64,000 bases of DNA from an uncultured Candidatus Melainabacteria bacterium (GTDB taxonomy: Bacteria; Cyanobacteriota; Vampirovibrionia; Gastranaerophilales; Gastranaerophilaceae): assembly GCA_934754775.1 (NCBI GenBank), contig CAKVIM010000008.1, forward strand, positions 14,934 through 78,933. Reading direction: 5' to 3'. The notes beneath the pieces are model-generated. The model worked only from the letters and a program-made list of their open reading frames with translations. It was not told where the DNA came from and searched no databases. Below are positions 18,070-26,977 of the stretch, piece after piece. Position 1 is the stretch's first letter. The number at the start of each line of letters is the position of its first letter. Both the position numbers and the translations under genes were made by a program.

Positions 18070-19791
18070 TTATTTATATAACGGAGCCAATTTCTTTTCT
18101 TGTTGAGGAATTGTGCCTTCTGTAATTGATTGGTAAACTCTGTAATCAATTTCAGGGAAGCAGTTATCAATATCTTCAATTTCCTTCAACTTAGCTTCGT
18201 CAATATTTCCGCTTTCAATCATATCAGCAATTAAGCTAAATCTGTCAACGTGTTCATTGAATCTGTCTGTTGCATAATCTTTAGCCTGCCATGTTGTAAT
18301 CAAGAACGGCCAATCTGAACTTTGAAGCAATAAGTTTTCTCTAGCTAATTGGTTCAATGCTCTTAGCATCAACTTGTCTTCAGGAATTTCAGAATGAGCA
18401 TCAACGATTGCGTTAATTCTCTTTTCGCAAGAGTGAATAATTGGCCACATCCATTCTGTTAAGTGGTTCATCCATACGTAGAAGTGACCACCTTGTCCCC
18501 AAGAACTTTCAGGAATTTGGATTGCTTCTTTTGGCGGATATTTAGTTACATATTCACCGGCAGTAAGTCTTTCAACTTCCGGAAGATAGTCGTTAAATTT
18601 CTTGATAACTTGTTTGATGAATTCAACACCTTCGAACCACCAGTGGCCGAATAATTCTGTATCAAATGAAACCATTACTAAACCTTCTTTTCCGTTGTGA
18701 GCAAGTTTGTAATCGTTCAACAAGTGATAAATCAATGTTGTATAGTGATCTGAATTTTCGTTAATCTTGTTCATTGCAAGTACCGGGTCATACAACATTT
18801 TGTCGCCCAAGTCAGTTGTTGGAGAAGTAATTCTCCAATAGTGCATGCCTGATTTATCATCTTTTTTGTGGAATTCTCTGAAGCAACCGTCACCCGGGTA
18901 ACCGTCTGCAGCAGACCAAACTTGATAACCGGCTCTATCATTACGTCCCATAACTGCAACTTGTGCATCAGGTAACCAATAAGCAGAATAAGTGTCATAA
19001 CCTGTAGCCGGTCTTTCAGGAAGCGGAATGTATTCAATGTTTCCATACATACCGATTACACGTCTGTTACCGATTGAATTACCGCCTTCGATTACGTGTG
19101 ATTCAGTGAAGAAGTAGTGAATATCATTGTTTTGAAGAGTAACTTCAATAGCAGGACGCCAATGTTTTTTACCATCTTTTCCAACGTATTCGTAACCTTG
19201 ACGGTAAGCACATTCAGGAAGCCATGCTCCCATTGCTTTCTTTCCAAATAATCTTTTTGTTGTATCTTGACCAACTTTGAATTGTGCGTTCAAGTTGCTG
19301 TCAGTTGCAAGAAGAGGTGAAAATCCGTGAGTGGCACCTGATGTTGTAATTTCGATACAACCAAGGTCTTGATATTTCTTGAAGTATTTAATCAAGTTCT
19401 TTTCATATTTGTTAACAAAATCATCACGTAATTTGTTCCACAAATCGAAATAATATTTTGCTAAGTATTTCAAATGTTGAGAATGAGCAACTTTAGGATC
19501 AGGATATCTTTCCAAATCCTTAGATACCGCTTTAATTCTAGAATCAATGTATTCAACAAAACCGCTTTGCAAATGTTCATCATTCAACTGCTCTGCAAGA
19601 ATCGGTGTGATACCTACTGTCAATTTTGCTTTAATACCTTCGTCATATAATTCTGATATAGCGTTAAGTAGAGGTACATAAGTTTCTGCCATACATTCGT
19701 AAAGATTTTCTTCACCGAATGGCCACATCCCTGCTTTTCTGTAATAAGGCAGGTGGCTGTGTAACATAAATACGAATTGTCCTACTGACAT
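18070..19791 (-). CDS. GH57 1,4-alpha-glucan branching enzyme-like protein
   Basis: A 573-residue GH57 protein. The opening FVFMLHSHLPYYRKAGMWPFGEE is typical of the branching-enzyme (AmyC/TK1436) branch. The likely nucleophile is Glu193 in AMGAWLPECAYR and the acid/base Asp387 in VMVSFDTELFGHWW. A helical DUF1957-like domain with WGQGGHFYVWMN (the substrate-contacting tryptophan region) follows. These enzymes make alpha-1,6 branches in glycogen; a hydrolase role cannot be excluded. The length is close to family size. A Shine-Dalgarno GGAGG precedes the ATG and a terminator follows, so it is probably monocistronic. Confidence 0.88.
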   Translation of the reverse strand: MSVGQFVFMLHSHLPYYRKAGMWPFGEENLYECMAETYVPLLNAISELYDEGIKAKLTVGITPILAEQLNDEHLQSGFVEYIDSRIKAVSKDLERYPDPKVAHSQHLKYLAKYYFDLWNKLRDDFVNKYEKNLIKYFKKYQDLGCIEITTSGATHGFSPLLATDSNLNAQFKVGQDTTKRLFGKKAMGAWLPECAYRQGYEYVGKDGKKHWRPAIEVTLQNNDIHYFFTESHVIEGGNSIGNRRVIGMYGNIEYIPLPERPATGYDTYSAYWLPDAQVAVMGRNDRAGYQVWSAADGYPGDGCFREFHKKDDKSGMHYWRITSPTTDLGDKMLYDPVLAMNKINENSDHYTTLIYHLLNDYKLAHNGKEGLVMVSFDTELFGHWWFEGVEFIKQVIKKFNDYLPEVERLTAGEYVTKYPPKEAIQIPESSWGQGGHFYVWMNHLTEWMWPIIHSCEKRINAIVDAHSEIPEDKLMLRALNQLARENLLLQSSDWPFLITTWQAKDYATDRFNEHVDRFSLIADMIESGNIDEAKLKEIEDIDNCFPEIDYRVYQSITEGTIPQQEKKLAPLYK

Positions 19792-19967
19792 TTTTGCCTC
19801 CGTTCATTTCTCGTGATTGAATATATATTTTTACATTATTATTTATAACATAATCTTAACAAAAAAATAACTCTTTAGTATTAATTCAGCGGAATAATGT
19901 TACAAAATTTAACTATCTTTTGACCTACATTTTCTTGTAAAGTTTGTTATATATGGATTATATAATT

Positions 19968-20798
19968 TTATCCGATTGTAAAAATGTAATTATTATTCTT
20001 TGAACAGGTTGCACAGTAGTCTGTTTCAGCACTTACATTTTTTGAAAAATCTTTAAATGAACTGCCTGCTCTTCCACGATAATCGTTGCTTAAAAACGGG
20101 CATGCATATATTCCGTTTTTGGTTAAAATTCTTCCAAACATGCAGTCTGTTTTTTTTGCCGGTTTTGAAAAATTTTCGTCATCAAAATCCGGATAAGAGT
20201 TTGTAATTTGAACATCGCAATTTGAGATATCTTGTTCTTTAAATATCTGATTAAAAGTTTGCAAAATTTCTTTTTCATCGAGTTTGTAATAATTTTGTAT
20301 GGTTAAAACAGATGTAAAATTGTATCTGCTTAAGGTTTTAAGAGCAAAAATTGTTTGCCTGAAATTCCCACGGTATTTGACTCTGTCGCTTTCAATTTCG
20401 TTATAATGTGCGAGAGAAACTTTGAAAAATATTTGAGTAGAGCCTTCATCTTCAACTTTTTTCAAAAATCTGATTTTTTTTTCGTTTAAACAAGTGGCAT
20501 TAGTGCAAATGCAAATATTAGCACGTTTTAAACAAAGCCTTAAAATTGAATTAAAATCAGGGTGAGTCATTGGCTCAGCTCCGGTCAAATAAATGCAATA
20601 AATATTTTCTGATTTTGTATCAAAAAGAGCTTCTTTGATTTTATCTATCGAAATAAAATCTTTGACTTTTTTTGATATTGGAAAATCAATATAGCACCCG
20701 TAACATCTTTGGTTGCAGTTCTTAGCAGTAAGTTCAATAAAGATATTATTCAGCTCTTCCAGTTTGTAGATTGGAGCTGTGTATATGCTGTTGCCCAT
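19968..20798 (-). CDS. Radical SAM protein with C-terminal cysteine cluster
   Basis: A 276-residue radical SAM enzyme. The cluster is Cys28, Cys32 and Cys35 (KNCNQRCYGCYID), followed by LTGAEPMTHPDF as the 'GGEP' equivalent. Near the C-terminus CMFGR, ACPFL and CATC suggest a partial SPASM-like domain with an auxiliary cluster, as in enzymes that modify peptides or anaerobic sulfatase-type targets. The Shine-Dalgarno AAGGAGG is strong. No obvious substrate peptide or partner enzyme adjoins it; the PHP gene is next on the same strand. The reaction is unknown. Confidence 0.8.
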   Translation of the reverse strand: MGNSIYTAPIYKLEELNNIFIELTAKNCNQRCYGCYIDFPISKKVKDFISIDKIKEALFDTKSENIYCIYLTGAEPMTHPDFNSILRLCLKRANICICTNATCLNEKKIRFLKKVEDEGSTQIFFKVSLAHYNEIESDRVKYRGNFRQTIFALKTLSRYNFTSVLTIQNYYKLDEKEILQTFNQIFKEQDISNCDVQITNSYPDFDDENFSKPAKKTDCMFGRILTKNGIYACPFLSNDYRGRAGSSFKDFSKNVSAETDYCATCSKNNNYIFTIG

Positions 20799-20908
20799 AA
20801 ATCCTCCTTTTTAATTCTTAAGCACATGTTAAAATGCTCAATTTATAAAAAGAATTATCGGATTGGGGGGTTCATGATTTTTTGTATTAGCGAGTCGGGC
20901 TAGCCTGA

Positions 20909-21535
20909 TTAGGCAAAGTGTTCCCCGTGAAAATCCGTTCCGCCTGTTTTTAAAAGTTCCGGATATTTTTCTGCAATTTTACGAACATCTTTTGAAGAAT
21001 GAAATTTTACAATTTTTCTAAATCTCGGATACGGATAATAAACTTCTATGCCGTCGAGTCCATAGGACATTAATTTTTTAACAAGATTTTCTAAACTTAT
21101 TGCCCAATAGCATGCCGGATGTGCAAGGACTGCAATTCCGCCTGCTTCGTGGATTGTTTTGATTAATTCCGGAACATTTCTCTTTGAAAATAGTCTGATT
21201 AAATCGCCTTCTGTTTCGGCTTTATTTTTTGCCATAAATTTAGCAAGTTTTTCATTGTTAACATCAATTCCGTATGCCAAAAGATGTATGAACACGTATC
21301 CGCACCAGCAATCGAATTCTACGCCGGTAAGTAGAATATCATCTTGATATTTTTTATGTCCTTCAACGGTGTTGTGGTCAGTGATTGCAATAAGTTTGTA
21401 TCCTTTAGCCTTTGCATTTTCTACAACTTCTTTGAATTCTGATTTGCCGTCAGAGTATGAGGTGTGGATGTGCAAATTTACTTTGTCAAAATCTTCTTCT
21501 TTTAAATTTTTTATAAAATCTTTAATGTTTTTCAT
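20909..21535 (-). CDS. PHP-domain metal-dependent phosphoesterase
   Basis: A 208-residue PHP protein. Metal ligands are visible in NLHIHTSYSDGKS (HxH near 21-23), ITDHNTVEGH and VLAHPACY, with GTDFHGEH at the C-terminus. This is the TrpH/YciV-like single-domain form that hydrolyses nucleotide phosphates or short nucleic acids; the substrate is not evident. It is divergent from the membrane protein gene at 21590 with only 54 bases between them. The 110-base gap on its 3' side, which holds the radical SAM promoter, contains nothing else recognisable. Confidence 0.85.
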   Translation of the reverse strand: MKNIKDFIKNLKEEDFDKVNLHIHTSYSDGKSEFKEVVENAKAKGYKLIAITDHNTVEGHKKYQDDILLTGVEFDCWCGYVFIHLLAYGIDVNNEKLAKFMAKNKAETEGDLIRLFSKRNVPELIKTIHEAGGIAVLAHPACYWAISLENLVKKLMSYGLDGIEVYYPYPRFRKIVKFHSSKDVRKIAEKYPELLKTGGTDFHGEHFA

Positions 21536-21589
21536 ACCAATATCTTTATACTACAATAATCATATTACAAAAAGAAAAGTGAGGAGCGA

Positions 21590-22552
21590 ATGGCAAAAAA
21601 AACACAATCACCGTTGGGAATTTTTACGGAATCAATCGGGCTGTATTTTTCAAATTTTGATAAGTTTGTAAAGTACATGACATTCCCTGTTCTCGGGCAA
21701 ATCGGCGGTTTAATAATTGTGCTTTTAATTACTTATTTCTATACTAAAAATCTTCCGCCATTGATTGATAAATTTTCTTCACTTAATAATTTTAATATTC
21801 TTATTTTACTTTCAATTTTAATCACACTTCCGGGGCTTGCAATTGCGGTGAAAGCTGTTTGGGAATATCTTGTTGCTTATGGTGCAATAAATTCAATGCT
21901 TGATAACATGCTAAAATCAGGTAAGGTTTATGATTTTGATGCACATACTGAATTAATCAAAAGACGTTCTATTCCGTTTGTCGGACTTTGGTTTTTGTTT
22001 GGAGTATTTTCTCTGATTGCATTTTGTCCTTTATTTTGGGTAGTATGTGGAATTCTTGCCGTCTATTTTGTACTGATTTTTCAAGTATTTACGTTCGAGC
22101 CTGAATTGTCACCGGTTGGATGTGTAAAAAGAAGTTTGGAGATTATTAAAGGACATTTTGCGTCAACATTTATGCTAATGGCTCTTGTTGGGGTTTTGAC
22201 TTACATTTTTATACCTCAAGTATTTATAAAACTACTTGCTCTTACGGGTGTTGATAACTGGCTTGCAAATGTAATGTTGCCGATTTTGAGTGATTTACCG
22301 GATATTGGAATCCCGGGGTTTAGTCCTTTTGATAAATCAGATATTGCTTTGTTTACTCTAAAAACAATAGTTGCTCAGATTTTGATACAGTATACTTTGC
22401 CGTTGCGTTCAATTTTGTGGTCAATGTGGTACAGAGAGCTTAATAAAGCAAAAAGCCCGAGTGAAAAATTAATGGAGAAATCTCACAAAAAATACGGTAA
22501 AAAGAAGCTTGATAAAAATATTATAAAGCGAGCTATGGAGAAGGATGATTAG
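21590..22552 (+). CDS. Polytopic membrane protein of unknown function
   Basis: A 320-residue protein with about six transmembrane segments (roughly 30-55, 70-95, 120-160 as two, 190-215, 245-270) and a Lys-rich cytoplasmic tail (HKKYGKKKLDKNI). The repeated arrangement with a middle SPVGCVKRSLEIIKGHF is reminiscent of the membrane domain of glycerophosphodiester phosphodiesterases and YciC-like proteins, where 'al..s..l.kg.w' recurs; this is only a resemblance. There is a good Shine-Dalgarno (GTGAGGAG). Its last 20 bases overlap the 3' end of the convergent glycosyltransferase-like gene. Confidence 0.7.
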   Translation: MAKKTQSPLGIFTESIGLYFSNFDKFVKYMTFPVLGQIGGLIIVLLITYFYTKNLPPLIDKFSSLNNFNILILLSILITLPGLAIAVKAVWEYLVAYGAINSMLDNMLKSGKVYDFDAHTELIKRRSIPFVGLWFLFGVFSLIAFCPLFWVVCGILAVYFVLIFQVFTFEPELSPVGCVKRSLEIIKGHFASTFMLMALVGVLTYIFIPQVFIKLLALTGVDNWLANVMLPILSDLPDIGIPGFSPFDKSDIALFTLKTIVAQILIQYTLPLRSILWSMWYRELNKAKSPSEKLMEKSHKKYGKKKLDKNIIKRAMEKDD

Positions 22553-24107
22553 TTTCAAATACTAAGACTTGAAAATCTTTGCCTAGGTGAGCTTTTACTG
22601 TGTAGTTTTTGTTGATGAACTTTTGAATTTCAATAGCGTAATCAAACCCAAATCCTCTGTAATAATAAGATGATGTGTCGTAGTTGCTGACTGCGATATA
22701 TCTCGGTTTTTTATACTCTAATCTTTTTATAATCAAATCTTCGCCAAAAGTTTCCGTATATAGAGGAATTAGGGAGTAGAATTTATTGTCGGATTTTCTT
22801 TGCGTTAAAACATTGATTGATAAGCCTTCCGGTAGCACTAGGATTTCATCATTAGGAGAAGAATTCTTTTCAACAAATGCTATAAGTTCGTTCATTGTTT
22901 CACCATAATATGGCTCTGTGTAAACAGTTCCGACTTCGGTTTTAAGCTTGATATTTTTATGGGAAAGCCCTTGAATATTTTTTATTCCAAATATGATTGA
23001 ACATAAAATTAAAGTTATATAGAGTGATTTTCTAAGTTTTTCCGGTGTTAGAATGAAAATAGAAATCAGTGCAAACGGGATAAAAAATACTCCATATGAT
23101 TCCAGTGTTGTTGCAAAAAATACTTTTGCGGATAATAAAATCGAAGCTATGATGATTAGTTTTTCGTCTCTTGTAAGTGATTTAAACTTGATTGCAAACA
23201 GGATTAATATCAGCGGAAATGCAAACACAAGCAGTTCTTGATTTGCTATATAGTATAAGTATACAAATACAATAGGTATAATCCAATATTTTTTTACAAA
23301 ATACAGTATTGCAACTGGAACTGCAATTTTTATTAAATCTACTAAATATATAGGAATAAGTTCCCATCTGAAAGTTAAACCTGTAACGGAATAAAACCAA
23401 TAGAGTGTTTTTGAGGAAGTCATTGCAGAAATCAATTTTAGCGAAAATATTAGGTCTGAAATACGACTTCCGCTAAGGCGTAACGCTACGAGAGCAAGAA
23501 CTATAGGTGCTAAAAAAGCTCCGAGATTTTTCCAAAAATCTTTTTTCCCGCTCATAAAAATTAGTACAGGTAAAAATAATAAGAACTCGTATTTTGTGCA
23601 AATCGCAAGCGAATAGAATAAATATGCAAGCGGGTACGATTTTTTTAGAGCAAAATAAATTGATGCCAGGATGAACGCTAAGCCGTATAGAATTCCGAAA
23701 GAATATGGAAAATATAGGTTAAATACGCTCGGAGTCAGTGCTGAAACTGAAAAGAAAAACAGTGTAAGTGCAAATGCACAATTTTTTGGTAAAAATTTTG
23801 TTGCAATTTTGTACGTAAGATTAATTACCGTCGTTGCAGCTATAAATCCAGCAAAGTATGCGATTTTGAGCTTTACTCCAAAAATCATGAACAAAAATGC
23901 GTTAATAAAATATGAAAGCGGTGCGTATATAGAAAAAATGTTTTTGTATAACGCTTGCCCTTCAAGCATTTGTGATGGGATATAGATTTCTCTAAAAGAA
24001 TCTACGATTATATTGCCAAAATGCCCGTATCCCAATATAAAACCGACGAGCACGAGGATGTTGATTAACAAAACTTGCCAATATTTGTTCAGAAAATTCT
24101 TTATCAT
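22533..24107 (-). CDS. GT-C type membrane glycosyltransferase-like protein (GT39/ArnT-related)
   Basis: A 524-residue protein with about ten to twelve transmembrane helices and a soluble C-terminal part of about 130 residues. The first periplasmic loop has VDSFREIYIPSQMLEGQALYK, the Asp/Glu-bearing GT-C motif placed before a 'lYkd.f..y.Pl.yy..a' sequence seen in polyprenyl-phosphate sugar transferases. CTKYEFLLFLPVLI matches the later conserved helix. Such enzymes transfer sugars from a lipid carrier to lipid A, glycans or proteins on the outer face of the inner membrane. The acceptor is unknown. The gene overlaps its convergent neighbour by 20 bases. Confidence 0.72.
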   Translation of the reverse strand: MIKNFLNKYWQVLLINILVLVGFILGYGHFGNIIVDSFREIYIPSQMLEGQALYKNIFSIYAPLSYFINAFLFMIFGVKLKIAYFAGFIAATTVINLTYKIATKFLPKNCAFALTLFFFSVSALTPSVFNLYFPYSFGILYGLAFILASIYFALKKSYPLAYLFYSLAICTKYEFLLFLPVLIFMSGKKDFWKNLGAFLAPIVLALVALRLSGSRISDLIFSLKLISAMTSSKTLYWFYSVTGLTFRWELIPIYLVDLIKIAVPVAILYFVKKYWIIPIVFVYLYYIANQELLVFAFPLILILFAIKFKSLTRDEKLIIIASILLSAKVFFATTLESYGVFFIPFALISIFILTPEKLRKSLYITLILCSIIFGIKNIQGLSHKNIKLKTEVGTVYTEPYYGETMNELIAFVEKNSSPNDEILVLPEGLSINVLTQRKSDNKFYSLIPLYTETFGEDLIIKRLEYKKPRYIAVSNYDTSSYYYRGFGFDYAIEIQKFINKNYTVKAHLGKDFQVLVFETNHPSP

Positions 24108-24140
24108 CAGAACAATCTTAACAAAGCTTTACAAATAAAG

Positions 24141-24170
24141 CAATTTTTGTAAACAAAATAACTTTATATA
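24141..24170 (+). promoter_or_regulatory. Shared promoter-like motif P2 (copy 2)
   Basis: CAATTTTTG-N11-ACTTTATATA followed by AGTAAG, ending 27 bases before the ATG at 24198, with Shine-Dalgarno GAAAGG between. Identical blocks and spacing occur at 3919 and 40320. Confidence 0.5.
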
Positions 24171-24197
24171 AGTAAGTGTAGAAAGGTGTTTTATAGT

Positions 24198-24779
24198 ATG
24201 GCAGTCAATCCATATACATTAAATCATTTGTATCAAAATGGCATTTTAGATTATGTTCCTACCGATTTGTGTAGCGGAGTTAATGTGAGTGCACTTACAC
24301 CTGCTATGAATCCTTATATGCAAAATGCTATGCAAGGCGAATTGTACCAGAATTATACGGTTGGAGATGATAAATATACTCCGTCTGTTAATTTGAATAA
24401 TCCTGAAAATCAATTTCAAGCGGGTTGGAATGCATCCGGAATGCCTGGGGTTGGAAGTTATTCAAGAGCCGGTTGGAACGCTTGGGGAATGCCGGGAGTA
24501 GGAGTTAATTCAAGAGCCGGTGTAAACAGCTTTGGTATGCCGGATGTCGGAAACTCTTCTAACGCACACTTGAATGCTTTAGGAATTAACGACTTTGGAG
24601 AAAATAATTCCTCTGACAGTACAAAACGCAGCAGTGGTATAATTCCGACTATGGCACTAGGTCTGCTTTCTGTTGGAATTCTTGGCGGGACTCTGATGTA
24701 TTGTCTAAAAAAAGGGAAAAATGCTTCTGCTAATTTCGGAAACAAACTTTTAGATAAACTTAAATTTTGGAAAAAATAA
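24198..24779 (+). CDS. Lineage-specific membrane-anchored protein with four 16-residue repeats
   Basis: A 193-residue protein. The GTG at 24186 is possible, but the ATG at 24198 lies 10 bases after GAAAGG. Residues 1-74 are polar and Asn/Tyr-rich with no signal peptide. Residues 75-138 form four tandem 16-mers of the type AGWNAWGMPGVGVNSR, decaying from first to last. One transmembrane helix (about 148-171, GIIPTMALGLLSVGILGGTLMY) follows, then a Lys-rich amphipathic tail ending KLKFWKK. The predicted topology has the repeats on one face and the basic tail in the cytoplasm. No family is recognised. It carries the P2 promoter motif. Confidence 0.65.
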   Translation: MAVNPYTLNHLYQNGILDYVPTDLCSGVNVSALTPAMNPYMQNAMQGELYQNYTVGDDKYTPSVNLNNPENQFQAGWNASGMPGVGSYSRAGWNAWGMPGVGVNSRAGVNSFGMPDVGNSSNAHLNALGINDFGENNSSDSTKRSSGIIPTMALGLLSVGILGGTLMYCLKKGKNASANFGNKLLDKLKFWKK

Positions 24780-24826
24780 ATCATAAATAACCTTATAAAA
24801 TACCTTATTAATTAACCAAATTTTTT

Positions 24827-24849
24827 ACGCCCATAAGGGCGTTTTTTTT
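24827..24849 (+). terminator. Terminator after the 24198 gene
   Basis: ACGCCC-ATAA-GGGCGT stem followed by eight Ts. Its T-run touches the promoter and start region of the next gene. Confidence 0.85.
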
Positions 24850-24867
24850 ATGATAAAATATTTTTGT

Positions 24868-26130
24868 ATGAAAAGATTTCTTATAACAATACTAGCGATA
24901 TTTCTTTGTGAAACCTGTACTCTAGCCAATGTTGTAAATGTTGATTTAGACAAAATGATTCAGATTGGTTTGAGTGAAAATTGCGAACTCAAAATTAAGA
25001 GAATGGAATTAAAAGCTGCAGAAAAAGATATTAAGATTGCTAATCGTTTGAAGAATCCTGAATTGCAGTCAAATATTGTTATGGGTAATGTTGCACTCGG
25101 GAATTCTTCTCAAGCCGGAATCTCACTCCCTATAGAGGTTTTAAAACGTGGACCTCGCAAAAAAGCTGCAGAGCTTGAATATTCTATTAAAGAAACCGAG
25201 CTTAAACAATTTGAGCATAATTTTAAGCTCCAGATAATGAAAGCGTATTTTGATGTTTTGTATGCAAAATCAGTTTACAGTATCCATGAAGAACGTCTGA
25301 AACTGTTTAAAAATTTGGTAAAAATCACAACGGATAAACCAAAATATCCTTCTTATGAGATTGATAACTTAAAAGCTGATATTCAATATGCACAACAGCT
25401 GATTGAGGTTAATAGAGCTAAATCAAATCTTTTGGCAAAGCAGTTTGAACTCAATAAAATTTTGAATACAGGTAATGATAAAATAATGTATGACACAAAA
25501 GAATCCTCACTTATGGGTCATTGGGCGTTTCTTAATATAAAACTTCCGGATTATGATTTTTTGGAAAATATAGCCTTACAATACAGTTATATGGTTAAGA
25601 TTTCTGAAAAGACAATTGATAAATCAGAAGCTGAACTCACTATTGCAAAACGAAACAGAATTCCTGATGTAAGCGTTGCTGGTGGTTATGCTTGGCAGGC
25701 ACACAGAAATGCTCCAAATGATTTTGGTGGTGCGTTCGTTGGGTTTGGAATGGATTTGCCGATTTTATATAATTACACTCCGGATATTCAGAAGGCACAA
25801 ATTTTCTTGGAACGCTCTAAGGCTAATAAAAAAGCGTATGAGCATCAACTTAAATATGAGTTGAAAAAAGATTTTAATACATTTAAGTACTCTGCAGAAA
25901 ATATGGAACATTCAAAAAAGATTCTTGAAGATTCCGAAAAAATTGTGAAACTTTCTACAGAGGGGTATATTAATGGCAAAAATTCTTATACGGATTTAGT
26001 AATTAATGAAAACGGACATCAAGAGGTTTTGAGCCAGTATTTGACGGCGATGTCCAGACATTTTTATTCTTATTTGGAACTAATGCAGGATATTGGACAC
26101 GATATTTTGATTGAAGAGGAATTGTTATGA
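24868..26130 (+). CDS. TolC-family outer membrane efflux protein
   Basis: A 420-residue OEP/TolC-type protein. The preferred start is the ATG at 24868, giving signal peptide KRFLITILAIFLCETCTLA; an ATG at 24850 is in frame but lies in the terminator T-run. The helical repeats characteristic of TolC are present twice: DLDKMIQIGLSENCELKI and KAAEKDIKIANRLKNPEL in the first half, EKTIDKSEAELTIAKRNRIP with DVSVAGGYAWQ in the second. It should form a trimeric channel for an efflux pump or type I exporter whose inner components are elsewhere. TGA-TAAAAT ends 8 bases before the ATG, so the transcript may be leaderless. It overlaps the HAD gene by four bases. Confidence 0.85.
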   Translation: MKRFLITILAIFLCETCTLANVVNVDLDKMIQIGLSENCELKIKRMELKAAEKDIKIANRLKNPELQSNIVMGNVALGNSSQAGISLPIEVLKRGPRKKAAELEYSIKETELKQFEHNFKLQIMKAYFDVLYAKSVYSIHEERLKLFKNLVKITTDKPKYPSYEIDNLKADIQYAQQLIEVNRAKSNLLAKQFELNKILNTGNDKIMYDTKESSLMGHWAFLNIKLPDYDFLENIALQYSYMVKISEKTIDKSEAELTIAKRNRIPDVSVAGGYAWQAHRNAPNDFGGAFVGFGMDLPILYNYTPDIQKAQIFLERSKANKKAYEHQLKYELKKDFNTFKYSAENMEHSKKILEDSEKIVKLSTEGYINGKNSYTDLVINENGHQEVLSQYLTAMSRHFYSYLELMQDIGHDILIEEELL

Positions 26131-26909
26131 TTAAACTTGTTGCAACAGATATAGATGGTACAATTTTGATTCCGGAAGGTGATTTTACAGAGGGCGTAAA
26201 ACGCTGTATAAAAGGACTCTGCGAAAAAGGGATTAAAGTAGTTTTGGTAACAGGTAGAATGAATGCAGCTGCTATGCTTATAGCAAAGGATTTAGGGCTT
26301 GAAACTCCGGTTATATCATATCAGGGCGGTTTGGTGAAATATAACGGTGAAACTCTTTATGAAAGATGTTTGACGGAAGAGCAAGCAGAACGTATTATTG
26401 AGTGGGCTAAAGAGGAAAAAATCCACTTAAATCTTTATAATGACGATATTTTGTATTCTGAAACGAAATGTCCGGAAATCGAAAGATATTGCAATAATTT
26501 ACATACCAAATATACTGTAAAATCTTTTTGTGACGTCAAAAAAGATAAGGTTAACAAACTTTTGGCGATTGATTATAACCACCCAGAGAAGATTGACTTA
26601 TTTGAAAAAGAGCTTCCAAAGATTTTTCCTGAACTTTATATCATAAAATCTACGCCGTATTTTTTAGAGTTCTCAAATAAAGAAGCTTCAAAATATTGTG
26701 CAGTAAGATTTTTGCAAAAATATTGGGGAATTGATGAAGCCGAAACGCTTACGATAGGTGACCAAAATAATGACATAGCTCTTTTAAAAGCCGGCGGAGT
26801 GAAGGTTGCAATGGGTAATGCAACAGAAGAACTCAAGTCTGTAGCAAATTACATCACTGACACGGTCTTTAATGACGGCTTTGTAAAAGCAATGGATAAA
26901 TTTGTGTAA
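26127..26909 (+). CDS. Cof-type HAD-superfamily hydrolase
   Basis: A 260-residue type IIB (Cof) HAD phosphatase. Motif I is DIDGTI (Asp8 nucleophile), motif II VLVTGRM, motif III Lys near 189 (KEASKYCAV) and motif IV TIGDQNNDIALLKAGGVKVAMGNA. These enzymes dephosphorylate sugar phosphates or flavin and pyridoxal phosphates in the cytoplasm; the substrate is not evident. It overlaps the TolC-family stop by four bases (ATGA), so it is translationally coupled, though the functional reason is unclear. Confidence 0.9.
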   Translation: MIKLVATDIDGTILIPEGDFTEGVKRCIKGLCEKGIKVVLVTGRMNAAAMLIAKDLGLETPVISYQGGLVKYNGETLYERCLTEEQAERIIEWAKEEKIHLNLYNDDILYSETKCPEIERYCNNLHTKYTVKSFCDVKKDKVNKLLAIDYNHPEKIDLFEKELPKIFPELYIIKSTPYFLEFSNKEASKYCAVRFLQKYWGIDEAETLTIGDQNNDIALLKAGGVKVAMGNATEELKSVANYITDTVFNDGFVKAMDKFV

Positions 26910-26977
26910 CACTCAGGTTTTGTAGATAACCTTGTTTATGCTATTCTATAAATATATATACAAGCGAGGGATTTTTT

